Origin: CALSMU01 sp965230225
GTDB taxonomy: Bacteria; Bacteroidota; Bacteroidia; Flavobacteriales_D; Parvicellaceae
Length of the DNA stretch: 64,000 nucleotides
Direction: 5' to 3'
NCBI GenBank assembly: GCA_965230225.1
Contig: CBDDKM010000010.1
Location: forward strand, 558,001-622,000
This document shows positions 7,780 to 17,470 of this stretch, piece after piece. The position numbers and the translations under genes were made by a program. The notes beneath the pieces are model-generated. The model searched no databases and was not told the DNA's origin. It saw only the letters and a list, made by a program, of their open reading frames with translations. Each line of letters starts with the position of its first letter. Within the stretch, counting starts at the first letter, position 1.

Positions 7780-9396
7780 ATGAGCGCAGTATTCAAAGCC
7801 ATTAACGATACTTTCAACGACATCAAGAAAGGAAGTAAGAATCCTAAAAATGATATCTTATCTGGTTTAACCGTGGCCATTGCCCTTGTACCGGAGGCGG
7901 TAGCATTTGCTTTTGTTGCTGGTATTAGTCCAATTATTGGGTTGTATGGAGCCTTTATGATGGGGTTAATTACTGCCATTTTTGGAGGACGACCTGGAAT
8001 GATTTCGGGAGCCACCGGAGCGTTGGCTGTTGTAATGGTAAACCTGGTTAAAGAAGTAATTGACCAGGGGGGTACAGAATTGGTTGCTGTGCAATATTTG
8101 TTTGCCACATTAATTTTAATGGGTACCCTTCAAGTTCTGGTAGGGGTTCTGAAATTTGGAAAATTTATTCGATTAATCCCCCACCCTGTAATGATGGGGT
8201 TTGTTAATGGGCTAGCCATTGTTATCTGTATTTCGCAATTCGGAATGTTTAAAGTAGGCGGTGAATATGTTTCAGGTTCTCCCTTATATATTATTGCAGG
8301 ATTGGTAGCCTTAACCATGGGAATCATGTACTTTTTACCAAAGTTAACCAAGGCAATCCCATCTGGATTAGCTGCTATTGTTGTAGTAAGCTGCATTGTT
8401 ATTTTTGGTAATGTAGATACTCAAACAGTGGGTAGTTTTGTTGGAGGAGATGGAATTAAAGCCGGATTACCTCAGTTTGCTGTACCAAGCGTTCCTCTGA
8501 ACTTTGAAACACTAAAATTCATTTTCCCTTATGCCTTAATTCTTGCGGCCATTGGACTGATTGAATCTCTAATGACATTATCATTGATCGACGAGTTAAC
8601 CGAAACCAGAGGGTCTAGTAACAGAGAATGTGTAGCACAAGGTGGAGCAAACATCATCAATGGTTTGTTTGGTGGTATGGGAGGTTGTGCCATGATCGGA
8701 CAATCCATTATTAACATCAACTCAGGTGGTAGAGGTAGACTTTCTGGAATCGTTGCAGCATTGGCATTGTTATCATTTATCTTGTTTTTATCAGAGTGGA
8801 TCGAAATGATTCCTATTGCAGCGCTGATTGGTGTAATGTTTATGGTAGTAATTGGAACTTTTGCCTGGTCCAGTTTTAGAATTCTGAACAAAATTCCAAG
8901 AGGAGATGCTTTTGTATTAATTCTAGTATCGGCTCTTACAGTAATATTTGACCTTGCCATTGCTGTAGTAGCAGGTGTAATTGTTTCTGCCTTGGTATTT
9001 GCCTGGGAAAATGCCACAAAAATTAGAGCAAGAAAAAGAATTAAAACGGACGGAACTAAAGTTTACGAAATTTGGGGGCCGTTGTTCTTTGGGTCAATTT
9101 CTGCTTTCAACAACAAGTTTACTGTTGCTGATGATCCAGAAAAAATTGAGGTTGATTTTATCGAATCTAAAGTTTCCGATCATTCTGGAATTGAGGCCAT
9201 CGAAAATCTGGTGAAGAAATACGAAAAGGTCGGCAAAAAGATTACTCTTAAGCACTTAAGTCCGGATTGTATTAGAATCCTTGTAAAGGCTAACAAACAC
9301 CTGGAAGAGGTAATCGAAAAGGATGTAGACGATCCAAGATATTACGTTGTAACTGATAAAAACGACGATTTCTTAGAGATGTCTAATTACTCTTAA
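7780..9396 (+). CDS. SulP-family inorganic anion transporter with STAS domain
   Basis: A 538-residue inner-membrane transporter of the SulP/SLC26 family, carrying sulfate, bicarbonate or related anions. The N-terminal signature DILSGLTVAIALVPEAVAFA (about residues 25-44) and GRPGMISGATGALAVV (about 70-85) are diagnostic. Many hydrophobic helices fill residues 25-410. A cytoplasmic STAS domain covers about 425-525. No carbonic anhydrase or sulfate-assimilation gene adjoins it, so sulfate versus bicarbonate cannot be decided here. The downstream sulfotransferase gene (61 kb) is too distant to link. The stop codon overlaps that of the convergent peptidase gene in TTAA. Confidence 0.93.
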   Translation: MSAVFKAINDTFNDIKKGSKNPKNDILSGLTVAIALVPEAVAFAFVAGISPIIGLYGAFMMGLITAIFGGRPGMISGATGALAVVMVNLVKEVIDQGGTELVAVQYLFATLILMGTLQVLVGVLKFGKFIRLIPHPVMMGFVNGLAIVICISQFGMFKVGGEYVSGSPLYIIAGLVALTMGIMYFLPKLTKAIPSGLAAIVVVSCIVIFGNVDTQTVGSFVGGDGIKAGLPQFAVPSVPLNFETLKFIFPYALILAAIGLIESLMTLSLIDELTETRGSSNRECVAQGGANIINGLFGGMGGCAMIGQSIININSGGRGRLSGIVAALALLSFILFLSEWIEMIPIAALIGVMFMVVIGTFAWSSFRILNKIPRGDAFVLILVSALTVIFDLAIAVVAGVIVSALVFAWENATKIRARKRIKTDGTKVYEIWGPLFFGSISAFNNKFTVADDPEKIEVDFIESKVSDHSGIEAIENLVKKYEKVGKKITLKHLSPDCIRILVKANKHLEEVIEKDVDDPRYYVVTDKNDDFLEMSNYS

Positions 9397-11111
9397 CGAG
9401 TAAAGGAATACTCTTTTACAGTCTCGTTTCCTCTTTCGTCGGTAACCACCACTTTTAGTTGGTGTTTTCCTTTTTCAATCGCATTGTACTTATTGAACGG
9501 CATGGTTAAGGTTGCACGTTTAGGAACGTAGTTAGCCAGTTTCCAATTGCCGTCTACAAATACATTGTAGGTTTCTATTCCACTTAGGTTATCTGAAATT
9601 TTGAACTGAATGTGTTTGGCAGATGTAAGGATTTTACCTTCGGAAATATTAACTGGTGTTACAGCAGGTGCAACACTATCAATTTTTACAGAATAATTTC
9701 CAAAAGCTCTTACTTTGGTTTCCATCCAACCATCCTGATATTCTCCTCCTTTGGCATACACTTTACGTTTATCCGGGCTTACATTTACCACTACCGCCTT
9801 TTTCTCCATGTTTTTTGGAATTCCCTGAGTCTTTATCTTCATAATAAAGTAGTGATGAACTGGAACCTTCTTGTTACCAAACTGATGCAACCCGGCCACT
9901 GTTTTAGACATGGTTGACTCTTTGTATTGAGCTTTTAAATCCTGATAAACTGCATCTTCAGGTAAATAGGCTTTGAATTCATTTTTTTCGATGGCATTGT
10001 CTTTTTCCACCAGAATATCTTCTCCACTTGTACTTTTTGGAGAAGCGATTTTAGTCATACCCGGATTAGATTTTACCTGAAACTTTAGCACAGAGGTATT
10101 TCCGTAGGTGTCCTTAATGACGTATCGTAAACGATGTGTTTCTGTATCAGTAAATTGAATTTTCCCATCATTAATCAATCCATCATAAATGGCGAGTTTA
10201 TTATTCTCGGTAACGAACGATTTATGAAAACTTCTACGTTTCTGATGATACTCGTTGTAATCCTTATGGGCATTGATGTACCTGTTAGTGGAAAAATCTA
10301 TTTTTTCCATCGTCTGACGAAAAACCAAAGTGTCATCCACTAATAATTCTATGGTATAGATTCCGCACTTATTACTTGCGCCATTTAAACGGTCTATCGT
10401 ATGTACTCCTACACCAAACTCTCCTGCAACTTCGATTACCGGATTATCCTTTAATTTGTAATTGTACCCCGAACCTGTGGTTGGTAAAACTACTTCTTTG
10501 TCTTTCCCATTAATAAATCCATCTTTTAGAGGGTACAATTTAATGTTACTGATGGTTGGTTTTACCTCATCTTTAATTTCAAACCCGAACAACAATGGGT
10601 TAACCGGATATTCTGTTTCGGTTTCTCTTATTTCGAAATGCAAGTGTGGTCCTCCAGAACTTCCTGAGTTACCTGAATAAGCCACAATTTGTCCTTTACT
10701 TACTACTAAATCTGTACTCTCAGGATATATTGTTAAGGTTTCTTTTTGCTCTGCAAACTGCTTGGATCGCAGGTATTTTTCGATCTCTTCTGGGAATCTA
10801 CTTAAGTGGGCGTATACTGAGGTATAACCGTTTGGATGATCAATGTAAAGTGCTTTTCCGTACCCCCAATGGGAAATATTAATTCGGCTTACGTAACCAG
10901 AATCCACCGCATAAATTCGATAACCTTCGCTCCCTTTTGTTTTAATATCCAAGCCAGTATGGAAATGATTAGACCTCAATTCAGCAAAGTTTCCGGACAA
11001 AATGAGAGGGATGTGAAGTGGTGCTTCAAAGTTGGTTTGATTGTACGGTACTTGTGCGTAAAGTTGTTGAAAAGTCAACAACAGCAATAATGTTTTTAAA
11101 ATTCGATGCAT
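9393..11111 (-). CDS. Exported M23-family metallopeptidase (LytM-like)
   Basis: A 572-residue periplasmic zinc peptidase of the LytM/M23 family, expected to cut peptidoglycan cross-bridges or to regulate such enzymes. Signal peptide MHRILKTLLLLLTFQQLYAQ. The peptidase domain covers about 30-180: zinc ligands His51 and Asp55 in HTGLD, the AH pair at 101-102, and HLHFE at 156-160. All catalytic residues are present, so it should be active. Residues about 200-572 are beta-rich, including an Ig-like C-terminal module (ISDNLSGIETYNVFVDG). It is the only minus-strand gene between SulP and the zapA operon. Confidence 0.92.
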   Translation of the reverse strand: MHRILKTLLLLLTFQQLYAQVPYNQTNFEAPLHIPLILSGNFAELRSNHFHTGLDIKTKGSEGYRIYAVDSGYVSRINISHWGYGKALYIDHPNGYTSVYAHLSRFPEEIEKYLRSKQFAEQKETLTIYPESTDLVVSKGQIVAYSGNSGSSGGPHLHFEIRETETEYPVNPLLFGFEIKDEVKPTISNIKLYPLKDGFINGKDKEVVLPTTGSGYNYKLKDNPVIEVAGEFGVGVHTIDRLNGASNKCGIYTIELLVDDTLVFRQTMEKIDFSTNRYINAHKDYNEYHQKRRSFHKSFVTENNKLAIYDGLINDGKIQFTDTETHRLRYVIKDTYGNTSVLKFQVKSNPGMTKIASPKSTSGEDILVEKDNAIEKNEFKAYLPEDAVYQDLKAQYKESTMSKTVAGLHQFGNKKVPVHHYFIMKIKTQGIPKNMEKKAVVVNVSPDKRKVYAKGGEYQDGWMETKVRAFGNYSVKIDSVAPAVTPVNISEGKILTSAKHIQFKISDNLSGIETYNVFVDGNWKLANYVPKRATLTMPFNKYNAIEKGKHQLKVVVTDERGNETVKEYSFTR

Positions 11112-11231
11112 TTCCAGGTCTTAACTACTTAAAAATATTGGAGTTCCAGCCAAAATCAAGCCTAAAATTACATTATCCTCAAATTGGTTAAATAGTTTAG
11201 ATACTTAGATATGCACACAATTGCGTGAAAA

Positions 11232-11262
11232 TTTGTTTTGTCAGCATACAATTATAACTTTG
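11232..11262 (+). promoter_or_regulatory. Consensus Bacteroidota promoter of the coiled-coil/zapA/rny operon
   Basis: TTTG (11232-11235), exactly 19 bases, then TAACTTTG (11255-11262). This matches the Bacteroidota housekeeping consensus TTTG-N19-TAnnTTTG at every fixed position. The expected transcript start is about 25 bases before the ATG at 11293. It is the best promoter in the window and supports the phylum assignment. Confidence 0.8.
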
Positions 11263-11292
11263 TAAGAGAATTTATTTTTTTAGTCAGAGAAG

Positions 11293-11580
11293 ATGAGTGA
11301 AAGTATTTCTGTAGTTGGCAGAATCAGAACAAAAGTTCAGGCTTTAGCAAGCAAAAACGCTGCTATGGGGTCTGAAATTTCTGAATTGAAGTCGAAAATT
11401 TCAATTTTAGAAAATTCTGTTGCAGAAAAAGACAAATCCATCGAAGAGCTGAACGAAAAAATAAAGATGTTGAAGATGGCCAAATCTTTAGATGGAGGTT
11501 CCGACAATAAGGAAATGAAACTAAAGATTAATGAATTAGTTAGAGAAATTGATAAGTGCATTGCACTAGTAAATAAATAA
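11293..11580 (+). CDS. Small coiled-coil protein upstream of zapA
   Basis: A 95-residue cytoplasmic protein that is almost wholly a coiled coil (about residues 20-65, with heptads such as ISELKSKISILENSVAEKD), followed by a linker and a short conserved-looking C-terminus LVREIDKCIALVNK. It is the first gene of an operon with zapA (9-base gap) and rny, behind a consensus promoter. Position and architecture suggest a cell-division-associated partner of ZapA, comparable in shape to ZapB, but no family name is certain. Confidence 0.75.
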   Translation: MSESISVVGRIRTKVQALASKNAAMGSEISELKSKISILENSVAEKDKSIEELNEKIKMLKMAKSLDGGSDNKEMKLKINELVREIDKCIALVNK

Positions 11581-11589
11581 AAACGAACG

Positions 11590-11871
11590 ATGAGTCAGCT
11601 GTCCATAAAAGTTACGATAGCAGGTAGAACCTACCCGTTAACAATAGACCGTTCGGAGGAGGAAGTAATCCGAAAAGCAGCAGACAACATTAATCGTGAC
11701 ATCAAAACTCTTCAGGAAAGCTATGCTGTAAAAGATGTGCAAGACTTACTTGCCATGACTGCGTTACAGTTGGGAGTTAAAGCTGTTACAGGCTCTAAAG
11801 AAGTTGAAAACGACAAACTTCTTAAGTCCCTTACCGACCTGGAAAAGGAGATTGATGAACTATCAAAATAA
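11590..11871 (+). CDS. zapA: Cell division protein ZapA
   Basis: A 93-residue FtsZ-associated protein that bundles FtsZ protofilaments and stabilises the Z-ring. The N-terminal globular part has the ZapA pattern (IKVTIAGRTYPLTIDRSEEEV, then a helix with INRDIKTLQ) and the C-terminal half forms the dimerisation coiled coil. Length is typical. It sits between the coiled-coil gene and rny, a common Bacteroidota order. Confidence 0.9.
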   Translation: MSQLSIKVTIAGRTYPLTIDRSEEEVIRKAADNINRDIKTLQESYAVKDVQDLLAMTALQLGVKAVTGSKEVENDKLLKSLTDLEKEIDELSK

Positions 11872-11950
11872 CTCTTTCTGATTTCACGGCTATTGGATGA
11901 TTGTAGGAAAAATTCCTGCGGTTGACTATGTAAAATTTAATTATTCAATT

Positions 11951-13486
11951 ATGCAAGAAATGGTAATTGGAGCTGTAGTAGGATTGTTGATTGGAGGAGT
12001 AATTGCATATATTATTCTAAACAACGGCCTAAAGAAGAAAAAAGAATCAGCTCTAAAAGAAGCGGAGAAGGAGGGAGAAGCAATTAAAAAAGAGAAGATC
12101 CTTAAAGCAAAGGAAAAATTCCTTTCCTTAAAGGAAGAGCATGAAAAAGCGATTAACAACAGAGATCGCAAAATGAACGAAAGAGAGAACAAATTTCGTC
12201 AGAAAGAAAAGTCTCTTAATCAAAAGCTAGAAGAAGCTAACAGAAAAGACAAAGAGGTTAACTCCATTAAAAAGAACCTTGACCGTCAGTTAAGCATCGT
12301 TACTAAAAAACAAACTGAACTGGAAAAAGCTCACGAGAAACACGTTCAGGAGCTGGAAAAAATGAGTGGATACTCCATCGATGAAGCTAAGGCTCAATTA
12401 ATGGAATCTCTTAAAGCTGAAGCAAGAACTAATGCTATGGCTTATATCCAGGACATTCAGGAAGAAGCTAAACTAAATGCTTCTAAAGAAGCTAAGAAAA
12501 TTGTTATTCAAACCATTCAAAGAGTTGCTGCAGAGCATGCTATCGAAAATTCAGTATCTGTTTTCAACATTGAAAGCGACGAAATGAAAGGTAGAATTAT
12601 TGGTCGTGAAGGAAGAAACATTCGTGCTTTAGAAGCTGCTACCGGTGTTGAAATTATCGTTGATGATACTCCGGAAGCTATTATTCTTTCGTGCTTCGAT
12701 CCGGTGAGAAGAGAAATTGCAAGATTATCTCTTCACCAATTGGTTAGTGATGGAAGAATCCACCCTGCTAGAATTGAAGAAGTAGTTGGAAAAACGAAAA
12801 AATCATTGAACGAAGAGATCATTGAAACAGGTAAAAGAACTTGTATCGATCTTGGAATTCATGGATTGCACCCGGAATTATTGAAAATGGTTGGTCGTAT
12901 GAAGTACCGTTCTTCTTATGGTCAAAACCTACTTCAACACTCCAGAGAGGTAGCGAACTTATGTGCTACTATGGCATCGGAACTAGGGCTTAACCCTAAG
13001 GTAGCTAAAAGAGCAGGGTTGTTACACGATATTGGTAAAGTTCCTGAAGATGAGCCGGAATTACCACACGCTATTTTGGGAATGAAACTAGCGGAAAAAT
13101 ACGGTGAAAAGCCAGACATCTGTAATGCTATTGGAGCTCACCACGACGAGGTTGAAATGACTACTTTAATTTCTCCTATTGTTCAGGTATGTGATGCCAT
13201 TTCTGGTGCACGTCCTGGAGCCAGAAGAGAGGTTGTAGAATCTTACATCCAAAGAATTAAAGATCTTGAGAACGTAGCTCTTGCTTACGACGGTGTAACT
13301 AAAGCTTACGCTATTCAGGCGGGAAGAGAATTAAGAGTTCTGGTTGAAAGTGAAAAAGTTCCGGATCAAAGAGCGGATGAATTATCATTTGAAATTTCGC
13401 AGAAAATTCAAAATGAAATGACTTACCCAGGACAGGTTAAGATTACTGTTATTAGAGAGAAAAGAGCCGTTGCTTACGCTAAGTAA
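11951..13486 (+). CDS. rny: Ribonuclease Y
   Basis: A 511-residue membrane-anchored endoribonuclease that starts mRNA decay. The start is set at the Met opening MQEMVIGAVVGLLIGG, because RNase Y begins with its membrane helix; an 18-residue upstream extension (from 11897) is in frame but unlikely. Domains in order: N-terminal helix (about 4-25), long charged coiled coil (about 30-190), KH domain with GRIIGREGRNIRALEAATG (about residue 213 onward), and HD domain with the catalytic LLHDIGK (about 355-361). All motifs are intact. Third gene of the zapA operon. Confidence 0.96.
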   Translation: MQEMVIGAVVGLLIGGVIAYIILNNGLKKKKESALKEAEKEGEAIKKEKILKAKEKFLSLKEEHEKAINNRDRKMNERENKFRQKEKSLNQKLEEANRKDKEVNSIKKNLDRQLSIVTKKQTELEKAHEKHVQELEKMSGYSIDEAKAQLMESLKAEARTNAMAYIQDIQEEAKLNASKEAKKIVIQTIQRVAAEHAIENSVSVFNIESDEMKGRIIGREGRNIRALEAATGVEIIVDDTPEAIILSCFDPVRREIARLSLHQLVSDGRIHPARIEEVVGKTKKSLNEEIIETGKRTCIDLGIHGLHPELLKMVGRMKYRSSYGQNLLQHSREVANLCATMASELGLNPKVAKRAGLLHDIGKVPEDEPELPHAILGMKLAEKYGEKPDICNAIGAHHDEVEMTTLISPIVQVCDAISGARPGARREVVESYIQRIKDLENVALAYDGVTKAYAIQAGRELRVLVESEKVPDQRADELSFEISQKIQNEMTYPGQVKITVIREKRAVAYAK

Positions 13487-13507
13487 TTGCTATACTACAA
13501 TAAGATT

Positions 13508-13534
13508 AAAGAGGTGTTTTTCACCTCTTTTTTT
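13508..13534 (+). terminator. Rho-independent terminator of the zapA-rny operon
   Basis: AAAGAGGTG (13508-13516), loop TTTTT, CACCTCTTT (13522-13530), followed by further T residues to 13534. A 9-bp stem with a U run, 22 bases after the rny stop. Because the stem is flanked by A on one side and T on the other, it may also serve the convergent flippase gene that ends at 13539. Confidence 0.88.
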
Positions 13535-13538
13535 ATGC

Positions 13539-15038
13539 CTACTTAGTAACTAATTTAACCATTTTATTCACCCAATTATTTATATCCGGTGATACTCTTC
13601 CTATTAATATTAAAGGAATGTAAATAGCTACTAAAACAAGGGACTGAACCACCTGATTAAGCACCAGGTTATCGGATATATTAATGATATCAGCCAGGAA
13701 ATAAGCTCCTACACCTATAACTAACACCATTAGTGTTTTAATATTAAAAGGCTGTAATTTAAACTTTACCAGAAGGAACGAGAAAGCGATGATATTGAAA
13801 ACCACCAATGATATAGCCGTTGCCAGGGCTGCCCCAACTATTCCGTAATCTGGAATTAACAAGTAATTAGTTACTAGCGTAAATACCGCCAATAAAAGCA
13901 TAAATATAGTTCCAAAATAGTAGTACTTCGAGGTTACAATTATGGTTCCATTTAAGCCTGCCGATATATGAATTAGTTTCCCTAAACCTAAAAAGAATAT
14001 TACCCACCTTGTTTCGGCATAATCAGGTGCTATTAGATAGAGAAGGTCCACATTTAGCCATATTCCCAAAAAGAAAAGTATCCCCACTACCATCTGAGTA
14101 ATGGAAGAGCTTCTATATAATTTAGCCAACTCAGACAAATCGTTCTTCTTCCAGGCTTCACTAATGAAACCTGCTGCAATTCCACTAATGGCTCTGGAAG
14201 GCAATTCTACCATAGTAACCACATATTGAGCCCAGGAATACATTGCCACTGCAATTAACCCTGTATTTTCCGTACATAGAGCACACCCCACCATGGCTGT
14301 GATCATCAAAGCATCAATTCTATTGGTCAATGTTCCTGCAAGTCCAGTTAGAAAATTGGCTCCTCCATAAGCCAGCATCTCCCTCTTATTATCAATTTTA
14401 TGCCAGTCATTGGTTTTAAAAGACAGCTCATCTATACTTAATAAGTAGATGATCAAACTGATTGATACAATGGAATAAGCACCTATAAACCCATAAAGGA
14501 AAATGGTAAAATCAATTACTCCGTAAAAATGCAAAATCAACAAAACGAAATGGACAATTCTTATTCCAACATCATTAAGAAAACTTTGAAAAACCGACTT
14601 CAATAACCCTTTACAGTAGCTACTTAAGAGCCCATTGGAAATAATTAAAAATATTAATGGAAGTAACAGTAAATAGTTTTCTCCAAACATAGCTGCATTC
14701 TTGGAATAGGAAGAAATGATCACAGGCTTTGCTATAACCAACCCCAGAAAAACAAGTAACATTCCTATTAGAGCTACACCAAACGAATATCTTAACAAAC
14801 TCATTTTTGAGTTTCTGGAATCTTTATAAAATGGAAGGTATTTAATAATAGTGGATGATGTTCCTAAAGCACCAACGCTTGAAGCGAGAATAGCTACAGA
14901 AGCCAATATTCTCGTTAAACCAAACTCTGCGTCAGATAGAATTAATGGGTATAGAAAGATGATGTTTACCGCCCCCAATATTACCCCAATAACGATTATT
15001 ATCAGGTTTAGTATACTTTGTCTTGCAACAATCCCCAT
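13539..15038 (-). CDS. Polysaccharide flippase (Wzx-like, MATE/MOP superfamily)
   Basis: A 499-residue integral membrane protein with about 12-14 helices, starting MGIVARQSILNLIIIVIGVIL. The arrangement (N-terminal helix pair with a central Tyr/Pro, loop SSTIIKYLPFYKDS) fits the oligosaccharide flippase branch that turns lipid-linked repeat units across the inner membrane. It is transcribed away from the plus-strand polysaccharide cluster that starts at 15210, and could serve it or a separate glycan. The flippase class is well supported; the substrate is not known. Confidence 0.85.
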   Translation of the reverse strand: MGIVARQSILNLIIIVIGVILGAVNIIFLYPLILSDAEFGLTRILASVAILASSVGALGTSSTIIKYLPFYKDSRNSKMSLLRYSFGVALIGMLLVFLGLVIAKPVIISSYSKNAAMFGENYLLLLPLIFLIISNGLLSSYCKGLLKSVFQSFLNDVGIRIVHFVLLILHFYGVIDFTIFLYGFIGAYSIVSISLIIYLLSIDELSFKTNDWHKIDNKREMLAYGGANFLTGLAGTLTNRIDALMITAMVGCALCTENTGLIAVAMYSWAQYVVTMVELPSRAISGIAAGFISEAWKKNDLSELAKLYRSSSITQMVVGILFFLGIWLNVDLLYLIAPDYAETRWVIFFLGLGKLIHISAGLNGTIIVTSKYYYFGTIFMLLLAVFTLVTNYLLIPDYGIVGAALATAISLVVFNIIAFSFLLVKFKLQPFNIKTLMVLVIGVGAYFLADIINISDNLVLNQVVQSLVLVAIYIPLILIGRVSPDINNWVNKMVKLVTK

Positions 15039-15178
15039 TTAATCAATGAATATTCTTTCTGTTATATAAACTTCAGCACCAATAAATTATTATTACTAAA
15101 CATTAACTTTTACCAAGTTTATGAATCCCGAAGTACTTACAAATAAAACTAAAAATCTACCTTTAGCAAAGTTATAAG

Positions 15179-15186
15179 TATTTTTG
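15179..15186 (+). promoter_or_regulatory. -7 box upstream of the epimerase gene
   Basis: TATTTTTG matches TAnnTTTG, 23 bases before the ATG at 15210. The expected -33 TTG is not seen. It would drive the first plus-strand polysaccharide operon (epimerase through the glycosyltransferase ending at 22324). Confidence 0.4.
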
Positions 15187-15209
15187 CGGGACAAAACAGT
15201 CAAGACTTT

Positions 15210-16190
15210 ATGAAATTAACAGACAAGAAAGTATTAGTTACGGGAGGTGCAGGATTTATTGGATCAAACTTATGCCATAAGTTGATTCAGCAAAACAACG
15301 AGGTGGTCTGTCTTGATAATTTCATAACCGGGAAGAGAGAAAATATTGAAGGCCTTTTAGAATCAGAAAACTTCACTTTAATTGAAGGGGATATTCGAAA
15401 CCTGGAGGATTGTAAAAAAGCAGTAAGTGGAGCAGATGTTGTTTTACACCAGGCTGCACTGGGATCTGTACCTAGATCTATTAACGATCCGGCCACTACC
15501 AATGAAGTAAATATAACAGGATTCCTTAACATGTTAATTGCAGCAAAAGATGAGGGGATTAAACGATTTGTTTATGCTGCGAGCAGTTCTACTTATGGAG
15601 ACTCCAAACAGCTTCCAAAAGTGGAAGAAAACATAGGAATGCCTTTATCCCCTTACGCCGTAACGAAATATGTAAATGAACTATATGCTCATGTATTTGG
15701 TTCTCTACATGATATGGAAACCATTGGCTTAAGGTATTTCAACGTATTTGGAAGAAGACAGGACCCAAATGGTGCCTACGCTGCTGCCATTCCAAAATTC
15801 ATTTTGGCCTTCATGAACCATGAATCACCAACCATTCATGGAGACGGAACACAAACAAGAGATTTCACTTACATTGATAATGTGCTGCAAGCAAATGAAT
15901 TAGCTGCAACAACTACTAATAGAGATGCCTGGAACAAGGTGTATAATGTTGCTTTTGGAGAGGAAACAGTGTTGATTGACCTTGTTAAAGAATTAAGGGA
16001 ACTGCTTTCACAATTTGATTCGAAAATTGCAGATGTTGAAATTTTACACGGACCAGAACGTTTAGGAGATGTGCGTTACTCACTTGCTTCCATCGAAAGA
16101 GGGAAAAGATACTTAGGGTACGCGCCAACGCACAGTATAAAAATGGGACTAAAAGAAGCCATTGAATGGTACTGGAATAACTTAAAGTAA
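15210..16190 (+). CDS. NAD-dependent epimerase, UDP-GlcNAc 4-epimerase (WbpP/TviC-like)
   Basis: A 326-residue extended short-chain dehydrogenase. NAD-binding GGAGFIGSN at residues 12-20; catalytic Ser/Thr in AASSSTYG (123-130); Tyr149-xxx-Lys153 in SPYAVTKYVNE. The segment HQAALGSVPRSINDP (80-94) is characteristic of the WbpP/TviC group, which interconverts UDP-GlcNAc and UDP-GalNAc or their uronic acids. First gene of a plus-strand polysaccharide operon, 6 bases before the next flippase gene, so it likely supplies a HexNAc-type precursor. It could also be a related UDP-hexose epimerase. Confidence 0.85.
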   Translation: MKLTDKKVLVTGGAGFIGSNLCHKLIQQNNEVVCLDNFITGKRENIEGLLESENFTLIEGDIRNLEDCKKAVSGADVVLHQAALGSVPRSINDPATTNEVNITGFLNMLIAAKDEGIKRFVYAASSSTYGDSKQLPKVEENIGMPLSPYAVTKYVNELYAHVFGSLHDMETIGLRYFNVFGRRQDPNGAYAAAIPKFILAFMNHESPTIHGDGTQTRDFTYIDNVLQANELAATTTNRDAWNKVYNVAFGEETVLIDLVKELRELLSQFDSKIADVEILHGPERLGDVRYSLASIERGKRYLGYAPTHSIKMGLKEAIEWYWNNLK

Positions 16191-16196
16191 ATTCGT

Positions 16197-17462
16197 TTGA
16201 AGAAGTACTTAAAATCGGAGTTCACTAAAAATGTAGCCACATTATTTACCGGGACATTAATTGCCCAGGCTATACCGGTTTTAATTTCGCCCATACTTAC
16301 CAGAATCTATACTCCCGAAGACTTTGCCATCAATGAAGTGTTCATGAGAGTGTTTGCCATTGGATTAATATTCTCTACCCTACGTTATGAGCAGGCTATT
16401 GTACTTCCTAAGCAGGAAGATAAAGCTAAACTCGTGGTAAAGTTGATCCTAAGAATTTCTGTAGCTATTTCGCTTGTTTTCTTACTGTTTACATTAATTC
16501 TTGGAAAATGGTTTGCAGATAGTCAGGGTAATCCCGAGGTATACCTCTACTTATTTGTTCTTCCTATTGCATTGCTTTTATCCGCCAATTATCAATCATT
16601 GACTTATTGGAGCATCCGAAATAAGCAATACAAAAAACTTAGTTTCTCAAAAGCAGGAGTTTCGTTGGCCAATAGTTCTTCCAGAATCGGAATAGGACTT
16701 TTAACGGCTGGTAACCCGATCGGGTTAATTGGTTCCATTGTAGTTTCGCAACTAACCGGAATCATTATGCTGATCAAGGATAATGTTCAATTGATTTTTA
16801 AAGGTTCCAACCGCGACTCAATAAAAGAAGTAGCTAAAGAATATAAGGATTTCCCAAGAGTTAACACATTACATGCATTATTAGATGCGGGGCGAGAAGC
16901 CTTAATCATCTTTGTTATCATCACTTATTTTGGAGATAGTATGCTTGGGCTATACGCCTTTACCATTCGATTAATGAAACTTCCTCTTGGAATGATCGGA
17001 ACATCGGTAGGGCAAGTCTTTTATCAGCGAGCAGCGGAAATTGTTAACCATGAAGCAAGTCTGTACGAATTAACCATAAAAACGCTTAAACGATTAATTA
17101 TTATTAGTCTTCCTATTTTCGTATTGGTGGGAATATTCTCTGGGATGGTATTCGAATTTGTATTTGGTAAAGATTGGGTAACTGCTGGTTATTTAGCCCA
17201 AATATTTGCTCCATGGATGTTCTTTCACTTTATCAATTCGCCACTTTCTCAAATTCCTTTGATTATTAATAAACAAAAGGAAGTGTTTATCTTAAGTCTA
17301 GTTGGTTTTATTGTAAGCGTATCTGTTTTAACTTTGTGTGGAATTTATTTAGACAATAGTTTAATATCCTTTACCATTTTCTCATTAACTCAAAGTGCTT
17401 ATTTACTTGTAGTTATACTTTGGATATTAAATGTTTCTAGAAAATTCGATCAACAAAAGTGA
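16197..17462 (+). CDS. Polysaccharide flippase (Wzx-like)
   Basis: A 421-residue polytopic membrane protein of the oligosaccharide flippase family. It starts with TTG (MKKYLKSEFTKNVATLFTGT), 6 bases after the epimerase stop; no ATG lies close by. The N-terminal FTGTLIAQAIPVLISPILTR is typical of Wzx/RfbX proteins, with about 12 helices to follow. At 421 residues it is at the short end of the family. Embedded in a tight operon with transferases, so it likely exports the unit made by genes 15210-22324. Confidence 0.87.
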   Translation: MKKYLKSEFTKNVATLFTGTLIAQAIPVLISPILTRIYTPEDFAINEVFMRVFAIGLIFSTLRYEQAIVLPKQEDKAKLVVKLILRISVAISLVFLLFTLILGKWFADSQGNPEVYLYLFVLPIALLLSANYQSLTYWSIRNKQYKKLSFSKAGVSLANSSSRIGIGLLTAGNPIGLIGSIVVSQLTGIIMLIKDNVQLIFKGSNRDSIKEVAKEYKDFPRVNTLHALLDAGREALIIFVIITYFGDSMLGLYAFTIRLMKLPLGMIGTSVGQVFYQRAAEIVNHEASLYELTIKTLKRLIIISLPIFVLVGIFSGMVFEFVFGKDWVTAGYLAQIFAPWMFFHFINSPLSQIPLIINKQKEVFILSLVGFIVSVSVLTLCGIYLDNSLISFTIFSLTQSAYLLVVILWILNVSRKFDQQK

Positions 17463-17470
17463 TAGAATAG

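Noticed and set aside
8529..9017. Open frame of 162 codons on the minus strand
   Set aside because: It lies entirely antisense to the SulP gene, which has clear family motifs. The translation is rich in Ala/Thr/Ile and has no recognisable domain.
11897..11950. Longer N-terminus for ribonuclease Y
   Set aside because: The extension places 18 polar residues before the membrane helix. The family starts directly with the helix, so the start at 11951 was chosen.
11872..11950. A 6S RNA next to zapA, as in proteobacteria
   Set aside because: Only about 80 bases separate zapA from the rny start, with no long bulged hairpin visible.
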